The position numbers and the translations under genes are program-made. This document shows positions 1-10,236 of a stretch of DNA of 64,000 nt, in pieces. The stretch spans positions 2,106,001-2,170,000 of the forward strand of contig NZ_JAJOMZ010000004.1 in NCBI RefSeq assembly GCF_024699965.1, in the 5' to 3' direction. The stretch comes from Flavobacterium sp. J372. GTDB lineage: Bacteria > Bacteroidota > Bacteroidia > Flavobacteriales > Flavobacteriaceae. Within the stretch, counting starts at the first letter, position 1. Each line of letters opens with the position of its first letter. The notes below the pieces were generated by a model. That model was not told the origin of the DNA. It saw nothing but the letters and a program-made list of their open reading frames with translations, and did no database searches.

Positions 1-93
1 ACCGGCAGGTAAGGTGAAGGCGGCCTTGGTTGTATATCCGCCCTGCTCCGGCAGCTCCCGAGAAGGTATTGCAGTAATTAGTATAGTTGGGGG

Positions 94-288
94 CTAATTA
101 TGCTTAGAATTTAAAATTAGGAACTTTGCTCTGTCAATGACATTTATAGCCGACTGTTCTGCATCATTATTAACCATCATCATTATCATAGCGTACACAG
201 CGGCTTCGTCATAAAATTTTTCAACATCAACTCCTTTATCACTCCACTCCTGCTGTTTTCCTTCCCTGAACATAGTTGTCGTTATCAT
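94..288 (-). CDS. Small hypothetical protein
   Basis: A 64-residue reading frame begins with ATG at the high-coordinate end. The product is hydrophilic and rich in acidic residues, with a run of methionines in the middle and no signal peptide or membrane segment. I recognise no family. It faces away from sdaA, and the 236 bases between the two genes could hold both promoters. It could be a real small cytosolic protein or chance; only the intact frame and plausible composition support it. Confidence 0.4.
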   Translation of the reverse strand: MITTTMFREGKQQEWSDKGVDVEKFYDEAAVYAMIMMMVNNDAEQSAINVIDRAKFLILNSKHN

Positions 289-478
289 AAGTTAATTGCT
301 TTTGATGTTGTAAAATTCTATAAATGGCACCACCCGGCTATACGTATAAATTCGGAATTTTAATCAGCAGGTGTTTTTACATTCAGTTATCGGGTTCTAA
401 ATGTTAAGAAATCGAGTTGTTATTTGGAATTTGTTATTTCCCTGCTCAATCGTTTTAGCATTATCATTCCTTCAATTT

Positions 479-504
479 TTGGTGCGGGTTTTGCATTATA
501 TTTG
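479..504 (+). promoter_or_regulatory. Possible Bacteroidetes-type promoter of sdaA
   Basis: A TATATTTG box at 497-504 matches the flavobacterial -7 consensus TAnnTTTG and lies 20 bases before the sdaA ATG. The nearest TTG (479-481) is only 15 bases upstream of the box, shorter than the usual 17-23, so the -33 element is uncertain. I see no other feature in 289-478. Confidence 0.4.
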
Positions 505-524
505 CACAAAACCATGCTATTGCT

Positions 525-1948
525 ATGAATGAGTGTATTTCCGTATTCGATATGCTGAAAATAGGCGTTGGACCGTCAAGTTCCCATACACTGGGGCCAT
601 GGCGCGGCGCCGAACGTTTCCTGAATGAACTTCGGGCGGAGGGCTTATTCGAAAAGGTTGAGCGTGTAAAAGTCGATCTTTACGGTTCATTGTCGCTTAC
701 AGGTAAAGGGCACGCAACAGATCTTGCTGTAATGCTTGGGCTTAGTGGCGCTGACCCGGAATATGTTCCCATAGATGATATTTCAGGCATAATTGACGAT
801 ATAGCAATGAACCGCCAGCTTTTTCTTGGGGGTATTAAAGTGATACCTTTTATCATAGGTAAGGATATTGTTTTCAACAAAGATTTCCTTCCATTCCATG
901 CTAACGGATTTACTTTTACAGCATATACCAAAAGCAGCGAACATACTTCTACTTTTTATTCAATAGGTGGTGGTTTTGTAGTTAAGGAAGAGCGGGTTAT
1001 GGCAAAAATAAAAGCAGAAATAAAATGCGCATTCCCCTACCCAGTTGATAAAGCTGATGAACTTTTAGCTTATACTATTTCACAACAAAAGAAGATATCT
1101 GAAATAGTATATGAAAATGAGAAATCAATTCGCACAGAAGATGAAATTCACCACGAATTGATGCGGGTGTGGAATACTATGCTTGAATGTATGTATACAG
1201 GCTGCCATACCGAAGGTACGTTACCCGGCGGGCTCAATGTGCGGCGAAGGGCTTATGACATGCACAAAAACCTGATTGGTGAAGCAGATTACAATTCGCC
1301 GCAGGAATGGCTGCACACTATACGAAAGACTGAAGTAAAATTCAGGCAAATATTAAAATGGGTAAGCTGTTTTGCCCTCGCGGTAAATGAAGTAAATGCC
1401 GCCCTTGGCCGTGTTGTTACTGCCCCAACCAATGGCAGTGCCGGGGTTATACCTGCCGTGCTTATGTATTATATGGTGATAGAAAACCACGAGGCTGACG
1501 AGCGGCATATAAAACAATTCCTGATGGTGGCCGGTGAAATTGGTAGTATATTCAAAAGGGAGCTACAATATCAGCTGCAATGGGTGGATGCCAGGCTGAA
1601 ATTGGCGTATCATCTGCAATGGCTGCTGCAGCGCTTTGTGAAGTAATGGGTGGTACCCCCGAACAATGCCTTATGGCTGCTGAAATTGCAATGGAGCATC
1701 ATCTTGGCATGACGTGCGACCCGATAGGCGGACTGGTACAGGTGCCTTGTATTGAACGAAATACAATGGGTGCGATTAAAGCCATTAACGCCGCTGAACT
1801 TGCGCTGGAAACTGACCCTAAGAATGCTAAAGTGCCACTTGATAAGGTTGTTGACACAATGTGGAAAACCGCTCAGGATATGAACAACAAGTACAAGGAA
1901 ACATCTGAAGGAGGCCTTGCCGTGACCGTAAACAACGCGGATTGTTAA
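525..1948 (+). CDS. sdaA: L-serine ammonia-lyase (single-chain), frameshifted
   Basis: Deaminates L-serine to pyruvate and ammonia using a 4Fe-4S cluster, in the cytosol. The N-terminal part shows the family motif [10 protein letters not shown], followed centrally by [12 protein letters not shown]. The C-terminal part holds [12 protein letters not shown], which supplies cluster cysteines. The frame breaks at 1554-1557: the A4 run in ttcaaaaggg should be A5 to read [17 protein letters not shown]. Both halves together give the usual length of about 475 residues. I treat it as one gene with a probable one-base sequence error; a real null mutation is the alternative. Confidence 0.9.
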
Positions 1949-1978
1949 TAGCCCCCCTTTACCCCAAACAGAGAATTC

Positions 1979-2433
1979 CTATCGTTGTTCCTCCTTCGGG
2001 GGCTGGGGGGCTCTCCTCGTATCAACGATATAAATTATCTTCCAGATATTATCTTCTTTATAAAGCATAAACGAATTTACGCCTTTGTGGCTCAGCTTGC
2101 CATTGATGTAAAATTCATAAGGTGTCCATACATGCGCCATACTTCCGTCCTGCTGTATGTTGTAGCTAAGCAGCCTCTCCTCTATCTTCATGTCTTTAGG
2201 GATTGATGCGATAGATTTATAAAATTCTCTGGTATCATCCTGCGAAAGTTTCTTTTTGAGCCGTCGGCAATTGTTTGCAATATCATTGTTTTGTGCGTAA
2301 CCGACTGAATTTTTAAAGTATCAGCAGTATGCATTCCTTCAAAAAATGTCTGTATAGATTTTTTAATGTCGCTCTCTTGTGCAAAAGCAAAATTAACTGC
2401 AAGTATTGCTGCAAAAAGTGATAGTTTTTTCAT
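1979..2433 (-). CDS. Secreted NTF2-like (SnoaL/DUF4440-type) protein, frameshifted
   Basis: The gene opens with a signal peptide (MKKLSLFAAILAVNFAFAQ). A short alpha/beta domain follows that reads like the NTF2-like fold: an IxxFFxGMHTAD helix, then strands ending in SFMLYKEDNIWKIIYIVDTR. The two parts lie in different frames. The break is at 2253-2257, where an A5 run on the coding strand should be A6 to give DGSKKKLSQDDTREFYKS. After correction the protein is about 150 residues, normal for the family. The substrate is unknown; many such proteins are periplasmic or bind small ligands. Confidence 0.7.
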
Positions 2434-2561
2434 GCTTGTTATGTTTTACTTATAAGTGATGAAATATTTATAATTGTTACATGTCATGCTGCAATAAAAG
2501 CAGAACACCGGCTGCGGTTATACCCCAATTTATTACTTTTACCTTTCCAAATTATTACAAT

Positions 2562-3379
2562 ATGTCTGTCGCAAAAAAGATTACAAGCGTATCACCACCC
2601 GGTCACTTATAGAAATGAAAGCCAATGGCGAAAAAATTTCCATGCTTACGGCATATGACTTCACCATGGCAAAAATTGTAGACACTGCCGGTGTAGATGT
2701 AATTTTGGTAGGTGATTCAGCATCAAACGTTATGGCGGGGCATGAAACAACGCTGCCTATAACGCTTGACCAGATGATATACCATGCATCGTCAGTTGTG
2801 CGTGCCATAAACCGTGCACTTGTAGTGGTAGACCTTCCCTTCGGAAGCTACCAAAGTGACCCTAAAGAAGCCTTGCGTTCATCTATACGCATCATGAAAG
2901 AAAGCGGCGGGCATGCTGTAAAACTTGAAGGCGGCAGCGAGATTAAGGACTCAATAAAGAAAATCCTGAACGCAGGTATACCCGTCATGGGCCACTTAGG
3001 CCTTACACCACAGTCTATTTATAAATTCGGGACTTATAACGTTCGCGCAAAAGAAGAAGCCGAAGCTGAAAAACTGCTTGAAGATGCGATGATGCTGGAG
3101 CGTATCGGTTGCTTTGCCCTTGTGCTTGAAAAGATACCTGCTGCGCTTGCTAAAAAGGTTGCTGACAGTATTTCTATCCCGGTTATAGGCATTGGCGCGG
3201 GCGGCGGTGTTGATGGGCAGGTGCTTGTAATACACGATATGCTGGGTATGAACAATGAGTTCAGTCCGCGCTTTCTCCGCCGGTATATGGATTTATATGA
3301 TGGAATGACAAAAGCCATAGGCCAATATGTAACAGATGTAAAGAGCAGTGATTTCCCGAATGAAAAGGAGCAGTATTAG
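2562..3379 (+). CDS. panB: 3-methyl-2-oxobutanoate hydroxymethyltransferase, frameshifted near the N terminus
   Basis: First committed step of pantothenate synthesis: transfers a hydroxymethyl group from methylene-tetrahydrofolate to 2-oxoisovalerate. The frame from 2615 shows the TIM-barrel signatures [41 protein letters not shown] and [12 protein letters not shown]. The natural start is the ATG at 2562 ([20 protein letters not shown]). Reading through from there needs A7 where the sequence has A6 at 2573-2578. With that base restored the enzyme is about 272 residues, the usual size. Without it translation would have to begin at the ATG at 2615, losing 18 residues. Confidence 0.92.
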
Positions 3380-3421
3380 GAGTGATTGTTAGTATTTTAG
3401 TATTTTGGAATATTAGACGTT

Positions 3422-3776
3422 ATGCATAGATTTAAAGATTTAGAGGTATGGAAGCAAAGCAGGATTTTTTGTAGTGATGTATATTCGGTGACGTCATCAT
3501 TTCCTGAATCAGAAAAATTCGGGCTAACAAATCAGCTTCGTCGTGCTGCTGTTTCAATTCCATCTAATATTGCAGAAGGCGCTTCACGAAGTTCTTCGAA
3601 AGATTTTTTCAAGGTTTTTAGAGATTGCTATTGGGTCGGCTTACGAATTGGAAACACAACTTTTAATTGCATCAGATTTAAAATTTATCCAACTTGAAAG
3701 TTTAGAATTATTAATTACAAAGATTGATGCGATTGTAAGAATGGCTTCAAGATTGCGTTCTACTTTGCCCGCATAG
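3422..3776 (+). CDS. Four helix bundle protein (23S rRNA intervening-sequence family), frameshifted
   Basis: The first half carries the family signature FKDLEVWKQSR ... SFPESEKFGLTNQLRRAAVSIPSNIAEGASR. The second half, in another frame, continues with FLEIAIGSAYELETQLLIASDL. The break is a T6 run at 3604-3609 that should be T5 to give SKDFSRFLEIAIGSAYE. Corrected length is about 118 residues, normal for the family. These proteins form pentameric helical bundles of unknown function and often sit as single genes between housekeeping genes, as here between panB and an rluA-like gene. Confidence 0.8.
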
Positions 3777-3810
3777 TCTAAAATTCTAATAATCTAAAAT
3801 TCTAACAATC

Positions 3811-4500
3811 TTGAAGACAATCAGCACCAAAGAAAACCTTCAGGTTCTTTATGAAGACAACCACATCATTGCTGTTAATAAGCGTGTTGGCGATATCGTG
3901 CAAGGTGATAAAACCGGTGATAAGCCATTAAGTGATGTTGTAAAAGAGTATATTAAGGGCAAATACAATAAGCCTGGCGAGGTTTTTTTGGGTGTGGTAC
4001 ACAGGCTTGACAGGCCTACAACAGGTATTGTAGTTTTTGCACGCACGTCTAAAGCACTGACGAGGCTTAACGAACTTTTCAAAAATCGTGAAACACAAAA
4101 AACATATTGGGCTGTAGTTAAAAATAAACCTCCGCAAAATTCTGCTACCCTGACCCACTACCTTAAACGAAATGAAAAGTCAAACACGTCCAAAGCGCAT
4201 GTAAATGAAGTACCTGACAGTAAAATCGCCAAACTTGACTATAAGGTAATTAAAGAACTTGACAGTTACACGGCTCTCGAGATTAACCTTCACACCGGCC
4301 GCCATCACCAAATCCGCGCACAGCTTTCAGCAATTGGCTCGCCTATAAAAGGTGACTTAAAATATGGCGCATCACGAAGCAATCCAGACGGCGGTATACA
4401 TCTTCATGCAAGGAGACTTTTCTTTATACATCCTGTGTCTAAAGAAGCGATAACAATTATTGCGCCCGTACCTGATGATAAGGTTTGGAGTGCAATATAA
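3811..4500 (+). CDS. RluA-family pseudouridine synthase
   Basis: Isomerises uridine to pseudouridine in structured RNA. The protein has no S4 domain. It shows the RluA core: an LYEDNHIIAVNKRVGD strand pair near residue 12, the catalytic motif VVHRLDRPTTGIVVFA with its aspartate near residue 67, and LHTGRHHQIRAQL near residue 165. At 229 residues it is a catalytic-domain-only member. The start is a TTG; no in-frame ATG lies close enough to retain the first strand. The target site in rRNA or tRNA cannot be told from sequence. Confidence 0.9.
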   Translation: MKTISTKENLQVLYEDNHIIAVNKRVGDIVQGDKTGDKPLSDVVKEYIKGKYNKPGEVFLGVVHRLDRPTTGIVVFARTSKALTRLNELFKNRETQKTYWAVVKNKPPQNSATLTHYLKRNEKSNTSKAHVNEVPDSKIAKLDYKVIKELDSYTALEINLHTGRHHQIRAQLSAIGSPIKGDLKYGASRSNPDGGIHLHARRLFFIHPVSKEAITIIAPVPDDKVWSAI

Positions 4501-4565
4501 ATCCGTATAAAATTTTCTTAAATATTGTTTTATTTGTTAACTTTCAGGTAACGAAAACAAATGAT

Positions 4566-5936
4566 ATGAAAACACCATTACTATTACTAACTACTATGTT
4601 ATGCGCAGGTAGCGCCATTGCACAAGAGCACTTTACCGGCATAAGTACCTCGAGAAGGGGTGGCTTGCTAAATGCATCTTTAAACCCGGCAGAGCTTACA
4701 AACCAGCAAACGGCATTTGATGTTAATGTATTTAACTTTGGAATTAATGTAGCGAATAATAAAATTTCATTCGGCGACCTTGTAAGCGGCAATGATTTTG
4801 ACAGGCTTATATTTGAAGGTGGCGAACCCACAAACTTACGCCTTGATGCCAAAATATTAGGCCCGGCACTTTCAGTTAAAAGAGGCAGCTGGGCTTTTGC
4901 ATTTACAACAGGCGCTAATGTAAAAGCCGATTTTGTTGATGTTGATACAGGTTTGGGTAATGCTGTAACCAATGGCAATATACCGGGAATAACTGAATTT
5001 TATAATATCAACGCAGGTTACAATCAGCGAGTTTCAGGTACATCATGGGGTGAGATTGGCCTTACTGTTGCTCACGACTTCTTTAATAATGATTTGCATA
5101 AATTCAGCGGAGGTGTTACGGGTAGACTGCTTTTCCCCGGGACTTATGCCAATATAGCATTAGGACAATTTCGTGGGCGTATTGATAACATAAATGATAA
5201 TGTATATCTTAATGATGCCAGTGCAAATATTAATATTGCTTATTCTGGTTCACTTGCAGAAGATTTTACGGACAGCGGAAACTTTACCGATTTCTTTGCA
5301 GGCGGTTTGAATGGGTTTGCAGCTGATATAGGTGTAAATTATCAGTTGAAGGACATTGTTTCAGATGACAGCACAGCTGTTTCGAATTACAGGCTTAATG
5401 TTGGGGCATCAGTGCGTAATTTGGGGAGTATGACATTTAAAGATGATAACAACCGCAATACCAATTATGTGTTGGATATACCTAACGGGGTAGCTCCTGC
5501 AGGGCTTAACCTTAACCAGTTTGAAGACGTAAGCGATATAAGACAAATTGAAGATATACTTCGCAACTCGGGCTACCTTACAGGCGAAAGTGTTAGCAGA
5601 GACTTCAAAGTAAAATTACCTGCTACACTATCATTATATGCTGATGTAAAAGTTATAAGCCGTTTTTACTTTACGGCTTTTACACAACAAAGATTATCTG
5701 ATGATAGTGATAATGAGCAGATTACAGCCCAAAGAATATGGACATTTACCCCCCGCTACTCTACCAAATGGTTTGAAGCTTACGTTCCTGTAACAAATAG
5801 CGATATTTCAGATACTAATGTTGGAATTGGTTTTCGTGTCGGAGGGTTCTTTATTGGGTCGGGATCAGCAATAACAGCGCTTCTTAGCGACGCAACACAG
5901 GCAGATGCCTATTTTGGCTTTAGGTTTGGGATTTAA
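4566..5936 (+). CDS. DUF5723 family outer-membrane-type protein
   Basis: A 456-residue secreted protein. ATG 4566 starts a clean signal peptide (MKTPLLLLTTMLCAGSAIAQ). The mature part opens with HFTGISTSRRGGLLNASLNPAEL, typical of DUF5723, and continues as alternating beta strands with aromatic residues, ending in a glycine- and phenylalanine-rich strand (YFGFRFGI). That layout suggests an outer-membrane beta barrel. An upstream in-frame start at 4485 would bury the signal peptide and is rejected. A strong terminator follows at once. The function is unknown. Confidence 0.8.
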   Translation: MKTPLLLLTTMLCAGSAIAQEHFTGISTSRRGGLLNASLNPAELTNQQTAFDVNVFNFGINVANNKISFGDLVSGNDFDRLIFEGGEPTNLRLDAKILGPALSVKRGSWAFAFTTGANVKADFVDVDTGLGNAVTNGNIPGITEFYNINAGYNQRVSGTSWGEIGLTVAHDFFNNDLHKFSGGVTGRLLFPGTYANIALGQFRGRIDNINDNVYLNDASANINIAYSGSLAEDFTDSGNFTDFFAGGLNGFAADIGVNYQLKDIVSDDSTAVSNYRLNVGASVRNLGSMTFKDDNNRNTNYVLDIPNGVAPAGLNLNQFEDVSDIRQIEDILRNSGYLTGESVSRDFKVKLPATLSLYADVKVISRFYFTAFTQQRLSDDSDNEQITAQRIWTFTPRYSTKWFEAYVPVTNSDISDTNVGIGFRVGGFFIGSGSAITALLSDATQADAYFGFRFGI

Positions 5937-5960
5937 CACCTTATTGATTTATAACTGCAT

Positions 5961-5987
5961 ATCCGCCACACCAGGCGGATTTTTTTA
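5961..5987 (+). terminator. Rho-independent terminator after the DUF5723 gene
   Basis: A 7-bp stem ATCCGCC / GGCGGAT (5961-5967 with 5974-5980) encloses a 6-base loop and is followed by a run of T. Confidence 0.85.
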
Positions 5988-6063
5988 TTTTATTAAAAAA
6001 ATTTTTACGTTAGTGTAACATATCCAGTATACGGCAGTCATTACTATAAACCGGTTAACCAAG

Positions 6064-6618
6064 TTGTACAACAAGCATACAGATATAGATATCTTAATTT
6101 CTCTTTGCAGGAAGGGAGACCGCAGTGCGCAGTTTGAAGTGTATAACCGGTATTACAAAGCAATGTTCAATACAGCGCATCGCATAGTGAATGATACACA
6201 TTGGGCTGAAGATGTTATGCAGGAAGCTTTTTTGAAAGCTTTTACAAAACTCGACAGTTATAAAGGTGAGGTTGCATTTGGGGCATGGCTTAAAAAAATT
6301 GTGGTAAACCACAGTCTTGACAATTACAAGAAGTTGAACAAGCAAGCCATGGATTGCCTGGACGACATTTTGTATAAAGTTGAAGATAATGAAAGTGCTG
6401 AAGCAGAAGCAAAAATTGATTTTGAACAAACACAGGTGCAACAGGTTACAGCGGCAATTCAGCAGCTTAACGAGAATTACAGGCTCATACTCAACCTACA
6501 TTATATTGAGGGTTATGACCAGGAAGAGATTTGCACTATACTTAATATAACAGCAGGCAATTGCCGCACAACAATAAGCAGGGCCAGGACAAGCCTTCTT
6601 CAAAAACTGAAAGGATGA
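6064..6618 (+). CDS. ECF-type RNA polymerase sigma factor
   Basis: A 184-residue sigma-70 family protein. Region 2 shows VYNRYYKAMFNTAHRIVNDTHWAEDVMQEAFLKAF (about 27-60). Region 4 ends with EGYDQEEICTILNITAGNCRTTISRARTSLLQKL, a helix-turn-helix for -35 recognition. The start is a TTG that keeps region 2 whole. The next gene overlaps its stop by 4 bases and encodes a membrane-anchored anti-sigma-like protein, so the pair is probably co-translated and regulates the two beta-rich surface proteins downstream and possibly other envelope genes. Confidence 0.88.
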   Translation: MYNKHTDIDILISLCRKGDRSAQFEVYNRYYKAMFNTAHRIVNDTHWAEDVMQEAFLKAFTKLDSYKGEVAFGAWLKKIVVNHSLDNYKKLNKQAMDCLDDILYKVEDNESAEAEAKIDFEQTQVQQVTAAIQQLNENYRLILNLHYIEGYDQEEICTILNITAGNCRTTISRARTSLLQKLKG

Positions 6619-7178
6619 TGAACATGAACGAGAAAAAAATTGATGAACTTTTTAGCCGCCTGCACGGCCAATGGGATGAACATGAACCTGAAGACGGGCA
6701 CCAGCTGCGTTTTCTTGACAAACTTCAGCCAAAGGTTCAGGTTAAGAAAAAAGCCAAAATCTGGCCGGCACTTTCTATAGCTGCAACGATAATTTTATTG
6801 CTTGGCATATTCTTTATCTATGAGCAGGGTACACAAAACGTTTCATCACAAGAAGCTTTAGCAGGAATATCACCAAAAGCCCGTGAAGCACAAGACTATT
6901 TTGCTTCAGTAATACAAAGTGAACTTGCTAAAGTTGAGAAAGAAAAATCACCTGAAGCAAGACGTATTGTAAAGGATGCCCTTTTCAGGATGCAAAAGCT
7001 GGAGAAAGATTATGATGAGCTTGCCCAGCAACTAATAAAAGATGGCGAAAACAGGCAATTGCTTAGCGCCATGATTACCAACCTGCAGACAAGGATATCA
7101 TTTTTGCAGGATGTGATGACACAAATTGAAAACACTAAAAAGCTAAAACAACAGCAAAATGAAACTAATCAACTGTAA
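6615..7178 (+). CDS. Putative membrane anti-sigma factor / regulator
   Basis: About 187 residues with an acidic cytoplasmic N-terminal region (EKKIDELFSRLHGQWDEHEPEDGHQLRFL...), one hydrophobic segment (IWPALSIAATIILLLGIFFIY) and a long charged, probably coiled-coil C-terminal part. The ATG at 6615 overlaps the sigma stop (ATGA). Position after an ECF sigma gene plus one transmembrane helix is the usual pattern for an anti-sigma factor. It lacks an obvious zinc-binding HxxxCxxC motif, so the role is inferred from layout. Confidence 0.65.
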   Translation: MMNMNEKKIDELFSRLHGQWDEHEPEDGHQLRFLDKLQPKVQVKKKAKIWPALSIAATIILLLGIFFIYEQGTQNVSSQEALAGISPKAREAQDYFASVIQSELAKVEKEKSPEARRIVKDALFRMQKLEKDYDELAQQLIKDGENRQLLSAMITNLQTRISFLQDVMTQIENTKKLKQQQNETNQL

Positions 7179-8210
7179 ACTAATTATTATAGCCCTTTTG
7201 TTCCTGCCTTATGGAATGTGGGCTAATGATAATGGAAAGTTTAAAAAAGAAAAACAATACGCAAGGCTTATAATGTAAGCGGGAATGTACTTATGGATAT
7301 TGGCCATAAATATGGCATGATAACAGTTACCACCTGGGACCAGAACAGGGCAGAAATAGATGTTCTTGTAAGAGTTACAGGAAATAATGAAAAAGAGGTA
7401 AACGAAAGATTTGATAAAATCGGGGTGGACTTCAAAACAGGTAATAATTCTGTGATTGCACGTTCATCAATGGGAGGTTACGCTTGTAATCAAAATATTA
7501 CCACTCAAGTTAACTTTATAGTAAAGATGCCTAAAAGCGGGCGCGTAAAACTTGACAACGAATACGGCCATATAAGGCTTAGTGAGGTGGATGGCCCAAG
7601 CACGATAACCTGCAGGTACGGGCAGATAAATGTCGACGCCCTTAATAATACTGCGAATACAGTTAAAATTGAATACTCCGGCGGGTGCAGGATAGGTTAT
7701 ATGAAAGGTGGCAGCCTTACCGCACAATATTCAGATATTATGCTTGCCAATTCTGAAAAAGTTACAGTTACAGGGGAATACAGCAATGTAAAGATGAAAA
7801 ATGTTGATGACATGAAGTATAAGTGCAGCTATGGTGAGATTAATGTTGAGAATGCTGATATTGTTACCGGCCGTGGAGATTATGCAACATCACGATTTAC
7901 CGTTATAAAAAAGCTGGCTAACCTTACTGCTGATTATGGCCACATAAATATTGGCAACGTAGAAAGAACTGTGAAAAATATTGCCATCACATCAACCTAT
8001 ACATCGGTTAACATAGGCTATGATGACGATTATCCGTTTGATTTTGAAGTTTACCTAAAATATAATGGCCTACAAGCACAGGGATTAAAATATACAACCA
8101 GTATTGAAAAAAATGAAAACTCCTATTATAAAGGTTATAATAAAAACAGCGGCATAAATAAGATCTTCATCAAATCTGAATATGCTCCTGTAAAATTTAT
8201 CAGAAAGTAA
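7159..8210 (+). CDS. Secreted beta-helix-like protein (DUF4097-type), frameshifted
   Basis: The ATG at 7159, overlapping the previous gene by 20 bases, starts a signal peptide (KLIIIALLFLPYGMWA). The frame then breaks around 7243-7255 in two short A runs; one extra A gives KEKTIRKAYNVSGNVLMDIGHKYGMI. The rest is a repeat-rich beta sheet protein in which strands such as DNEYGHIRLSEVDGP, CRYGQINVDAL, TADYGHINIGNVE recur about every 20 residues, as in DUF4097 adhesin-like beta solenoids. Probably envelope-associated and under the neighbouring sigma/anti-sigma pair. Confidence 0.7.
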
Positions 8211-8277
8211 AATCACATACAACCATTTCAAATTTAATTACGTCTTAATATAAATCATCAATCAAAAATCAATCATC

Positions 8278-9000
8278 ATGAAAAAAGCAATTTTTTTATT
8301 AGCTGTGCTATGCTGCACACTAACCGGTGCGGCGCAGCAGAAATCTGACGTTACTCTTGGCAACGGCCATCTTGAACGTAAATCACGCGATGTACAAAAC
8401 TTTACAAAGCTTAAGGTATCAGGACCTTTTCACATAAACCTGATACCTGACGAAAAGCCTAAAGTTACCATTGATGCCGAATCAAACCTCCAAGATTTGG
8501 TTGAAACGGAAATTGACAACGGTACACTTGTTATTAAACCAATTGACGGCAAGCTTTACAGAGCCAGCAATGGCAACAAGATTACAATCAAAGTATATTA
8601 TTCTAATCTTGAAGAAATTGCAATGCTTGGTTCCGGTAGCCTTAAATCGTCAAAACCATTAAAAGGTGATATGAAAATAACACTTGACGGTTCGGGAAAC
8701 GCAGACCTAAAGTTGGAGTGCAAAAACGTACAAGCTAATATTTTAGGTTCAGGAAACATCAGCCTTTATGGTTCAACAGAAAATTTTAAATGTAAAGTTG
8801 TTGGTTCGGGCGAAGTTAAAGCAGAAAGCCTTGATGCACAGACAGTAGTAGCAGTTGTGTCAGGCTCCGGCAACGCAAAAGTAAAGAGCCGCAAGGCATT
8901 AGACGGTACAATATCCGGTTCAGGTAATATAGCGTTTTCAGGCGAGCCTGAACAAAAAGACCTGAAGCGTACAGGTACGGGAGAGTTTAAGGTTATGTAG
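8278..9000 (+). CDS. GIN domain-containing protein (DUF2807)
   Basis: 240 residues with a signal peptide (MKKAIFLLAVLCCTLTGAAQQ). The DUF2807 beta-solenoid follows: FTKLKVSGPFHINLIPDEKPKVTIDAE, then repeated SGSG-type turns (MLGSGSLKSS, LDGSGNADLK, VSGSGNAKVK, ISGSGNIAFSG) that give the domain its name. It follows the DUF4097-like gene and the sigma/anti-sigma pair and is probably an envelope protein in the same stress regulon. A terminator follows directly. The ligand is unknown. Confidence 0.85.
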   Translation: MKKAIFLLAVLCCTLTGAAQQKSDVTLGNGHLERKSRDVQNFTKLKVSGPFHINLIPDEKPKVTIDAESNLQDLVETEIDNGTLVIKPIDGKLYRASNGNKITIKVYYSNLEEIAMLGSGSLKSSKPLKGDMKITLDGSGNADLKLECKNVQANILGSGNISLYGSTENFKCKVVGSGEVKAESLDAQTVVAVVSGSGNAKVKSRKALDGTISGSGNIAFSGEPEQKDLKRTGTGEFKVM

Positions 9001-9020
9001 CTTTTCCACTTCGAAGGAAA

Positions 9021-9046
9021 GCCGTCTCAGTTGAGGCGGCTTTTTT
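9021..9046 (+). terminator. Terminator after the GIN-domain gene
   Basis: A 9-bp stem (GCCGTCTCA with TGAGGCGGC, one G-T pair) at 9021-9040 is followed by six T. Confidence 0.8.
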
Positions 9047-9071
9047 CGTTTTGCATATTTTGAAATAAAAA

Positions 9072-9094
9072 AACTCCGGATATAATCCGGAGTT
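9072..9094 (-). terminator. Terminator of the cysteine synthase-like gene
   Basis: A 10-bp perfect stem AACTCCGGAT / ATCCGGAGTT. On the minus strand it is followed by a T run, so it serves the gene ending at 9116. Confidence 0.8.
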
Positions 9095-9115
9095 CAATTT
9101 TATTTATATTGGAGC

Positions 9116-10156
9116 TTATTTTATGAATTCAATTTTTTGTGCCTCTTCAAGGTTCACACTGTCAAAAAAGCCCTGTTCATTCATCCACTCATCGCTAAAT
9201 ACTTTGCTCATATAACGCGAACCATGGTCAGGGAAGATAAGTACAACGTTACTGTTAGCATCAAATTCACCTGCTTCAGCATATTGCTTTACAGCCTGTA
9301 ATGCAGCTCCGCTTGTATAACCTACAAAAAGGCCTTCGGTTTTAGCAATGCTTCTTGCTGCATGGGCGCTGTCTTCGTCATTAACTTTAATGAATTTGTC
9401 AATCGCGTCAAAATCTGTTGCTGTAGGTATAAGGTTTTTACCAAGGCCCTCTATCCTGTATGGGTAAATCTCCTCACTATCAAATTCTTTGGTTTCATGG
9501 TATTTTTTAAGTACCGAACCAAAGGCATCAACACCAAGAATTTTGATGTTTGGATTTTTCTCTTTAAGAAAACGCGCCGCTCCTGATATTGTGCCGCCCG
9601 TACCACTGCAGGCTACAAGATGTGTGATCTTGCCATTTGTCTGTTCCCAAATTTCAGGGCCTGTGGTTTTATAATGAGCGTCTATATTAAGGTCATTAAA
9701 ATACTGGTTAATGTATACCGAGCCTTTTATTTCTTCATGAAGCCTTTTGGCAACACTGTAGTAAGAACGGGCATCATCTGCAGATACATTTGCAGGGCAC
9801 ACATAAACTTTTGCACCCATAGCACGTAACATATCAATCTTATCTTTTGATGATTTAGAACTTACAGCAAGTATGCAGTCATAACCCTTAATAATACTTA
9901 CCATAGCCACACTAAAGCCTGTATTACCCGAGGTTGTCTCGATAATTGTGTCGCCTGGTTTAAGGATTCCCCTTCTTTCAGCTTCTTCAATTATATATAG
10001 TGCAATCCTGTCTTTAGTAGAATGGCCCGGATTAAAAGCTTCTACTTTTGCGTAGAAATTCCCTTTTAAACCTTCAGTAACCTTATTGAGCTTAATTAGT
10101 GGTGTATTTCCAATTAATTCCAATACATTATTATAGGCTTTTATTTCTTCTTTCAT
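9116..10156 (-). CDS. PLP-dependent cysteine synthase / cystathionine beta-synthase family enzyme
   Basis: A fold-type II PLP enzyme of 346 residues. N-terminal [15 protein letters not shown] (about 10-24) is followed by the lysine motif [15 protein letters not shown], where STKDR holds the PLP lysine. Next come the substrate loop [12 protein letters not shown] and the phosphate-binding [13 protein letters not shown]. The C-terminal region has [17 protein letters not shown], as in O-acetylserine sulfhydrylase relatives. No CBS regulatory domains are present. Likely makes cysteine or cystathionine; exact specificity is open. ATG 10156 is chosen because the upstream extension adds nothing conserved. 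Confidence 0.88.
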   Translation of the reverse strand: MKEEIKAYNNVLELIGNTPLIKLNKVTEGLKGNFYAKVEAFNPGHSTKDRIALYIIEEAERRGILKPGDTIIETTSGNTGFSVAMVSIIKGYDCILAVSSKSSKDKIDMLRAMGAKVYVCPANVSADDARSYYSVAKRLHEEIKGSVYINQYFNDLNIDAHYKTTGPEIWEQTNGKITHLVACSGTGGTISGAARFLKEKNPNIKILGVDAFGSVLKKYHETKEFDSEEIYPYRIEGLGKNLIPTATDFDAIDKFIKVNDEDSAHAARSIAKTEGLFVGYTSGAALQAVKQYAEAGEFDANSNVVLIFPDHGSRYMSKVFSDEWMNEQGFFDSVNLEEAQKIEFIK

Positions 10157-10236
10157 AAAAAATAAGTTAGTCAAGGCGCTCTGCGTTGGTTTGGTTAGCA
10201 ACCTTAAGACCTTGCAAAGCTAACAAAAAAAATCAA

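Noticed and set aside
1..97. Possible C-terminal end of an upstream plus-strand gene
   Set aside because: An open frame ends in TAA at 95-97 but has no recognised family and overlaps the minus-strand gene; too little sequence to support.
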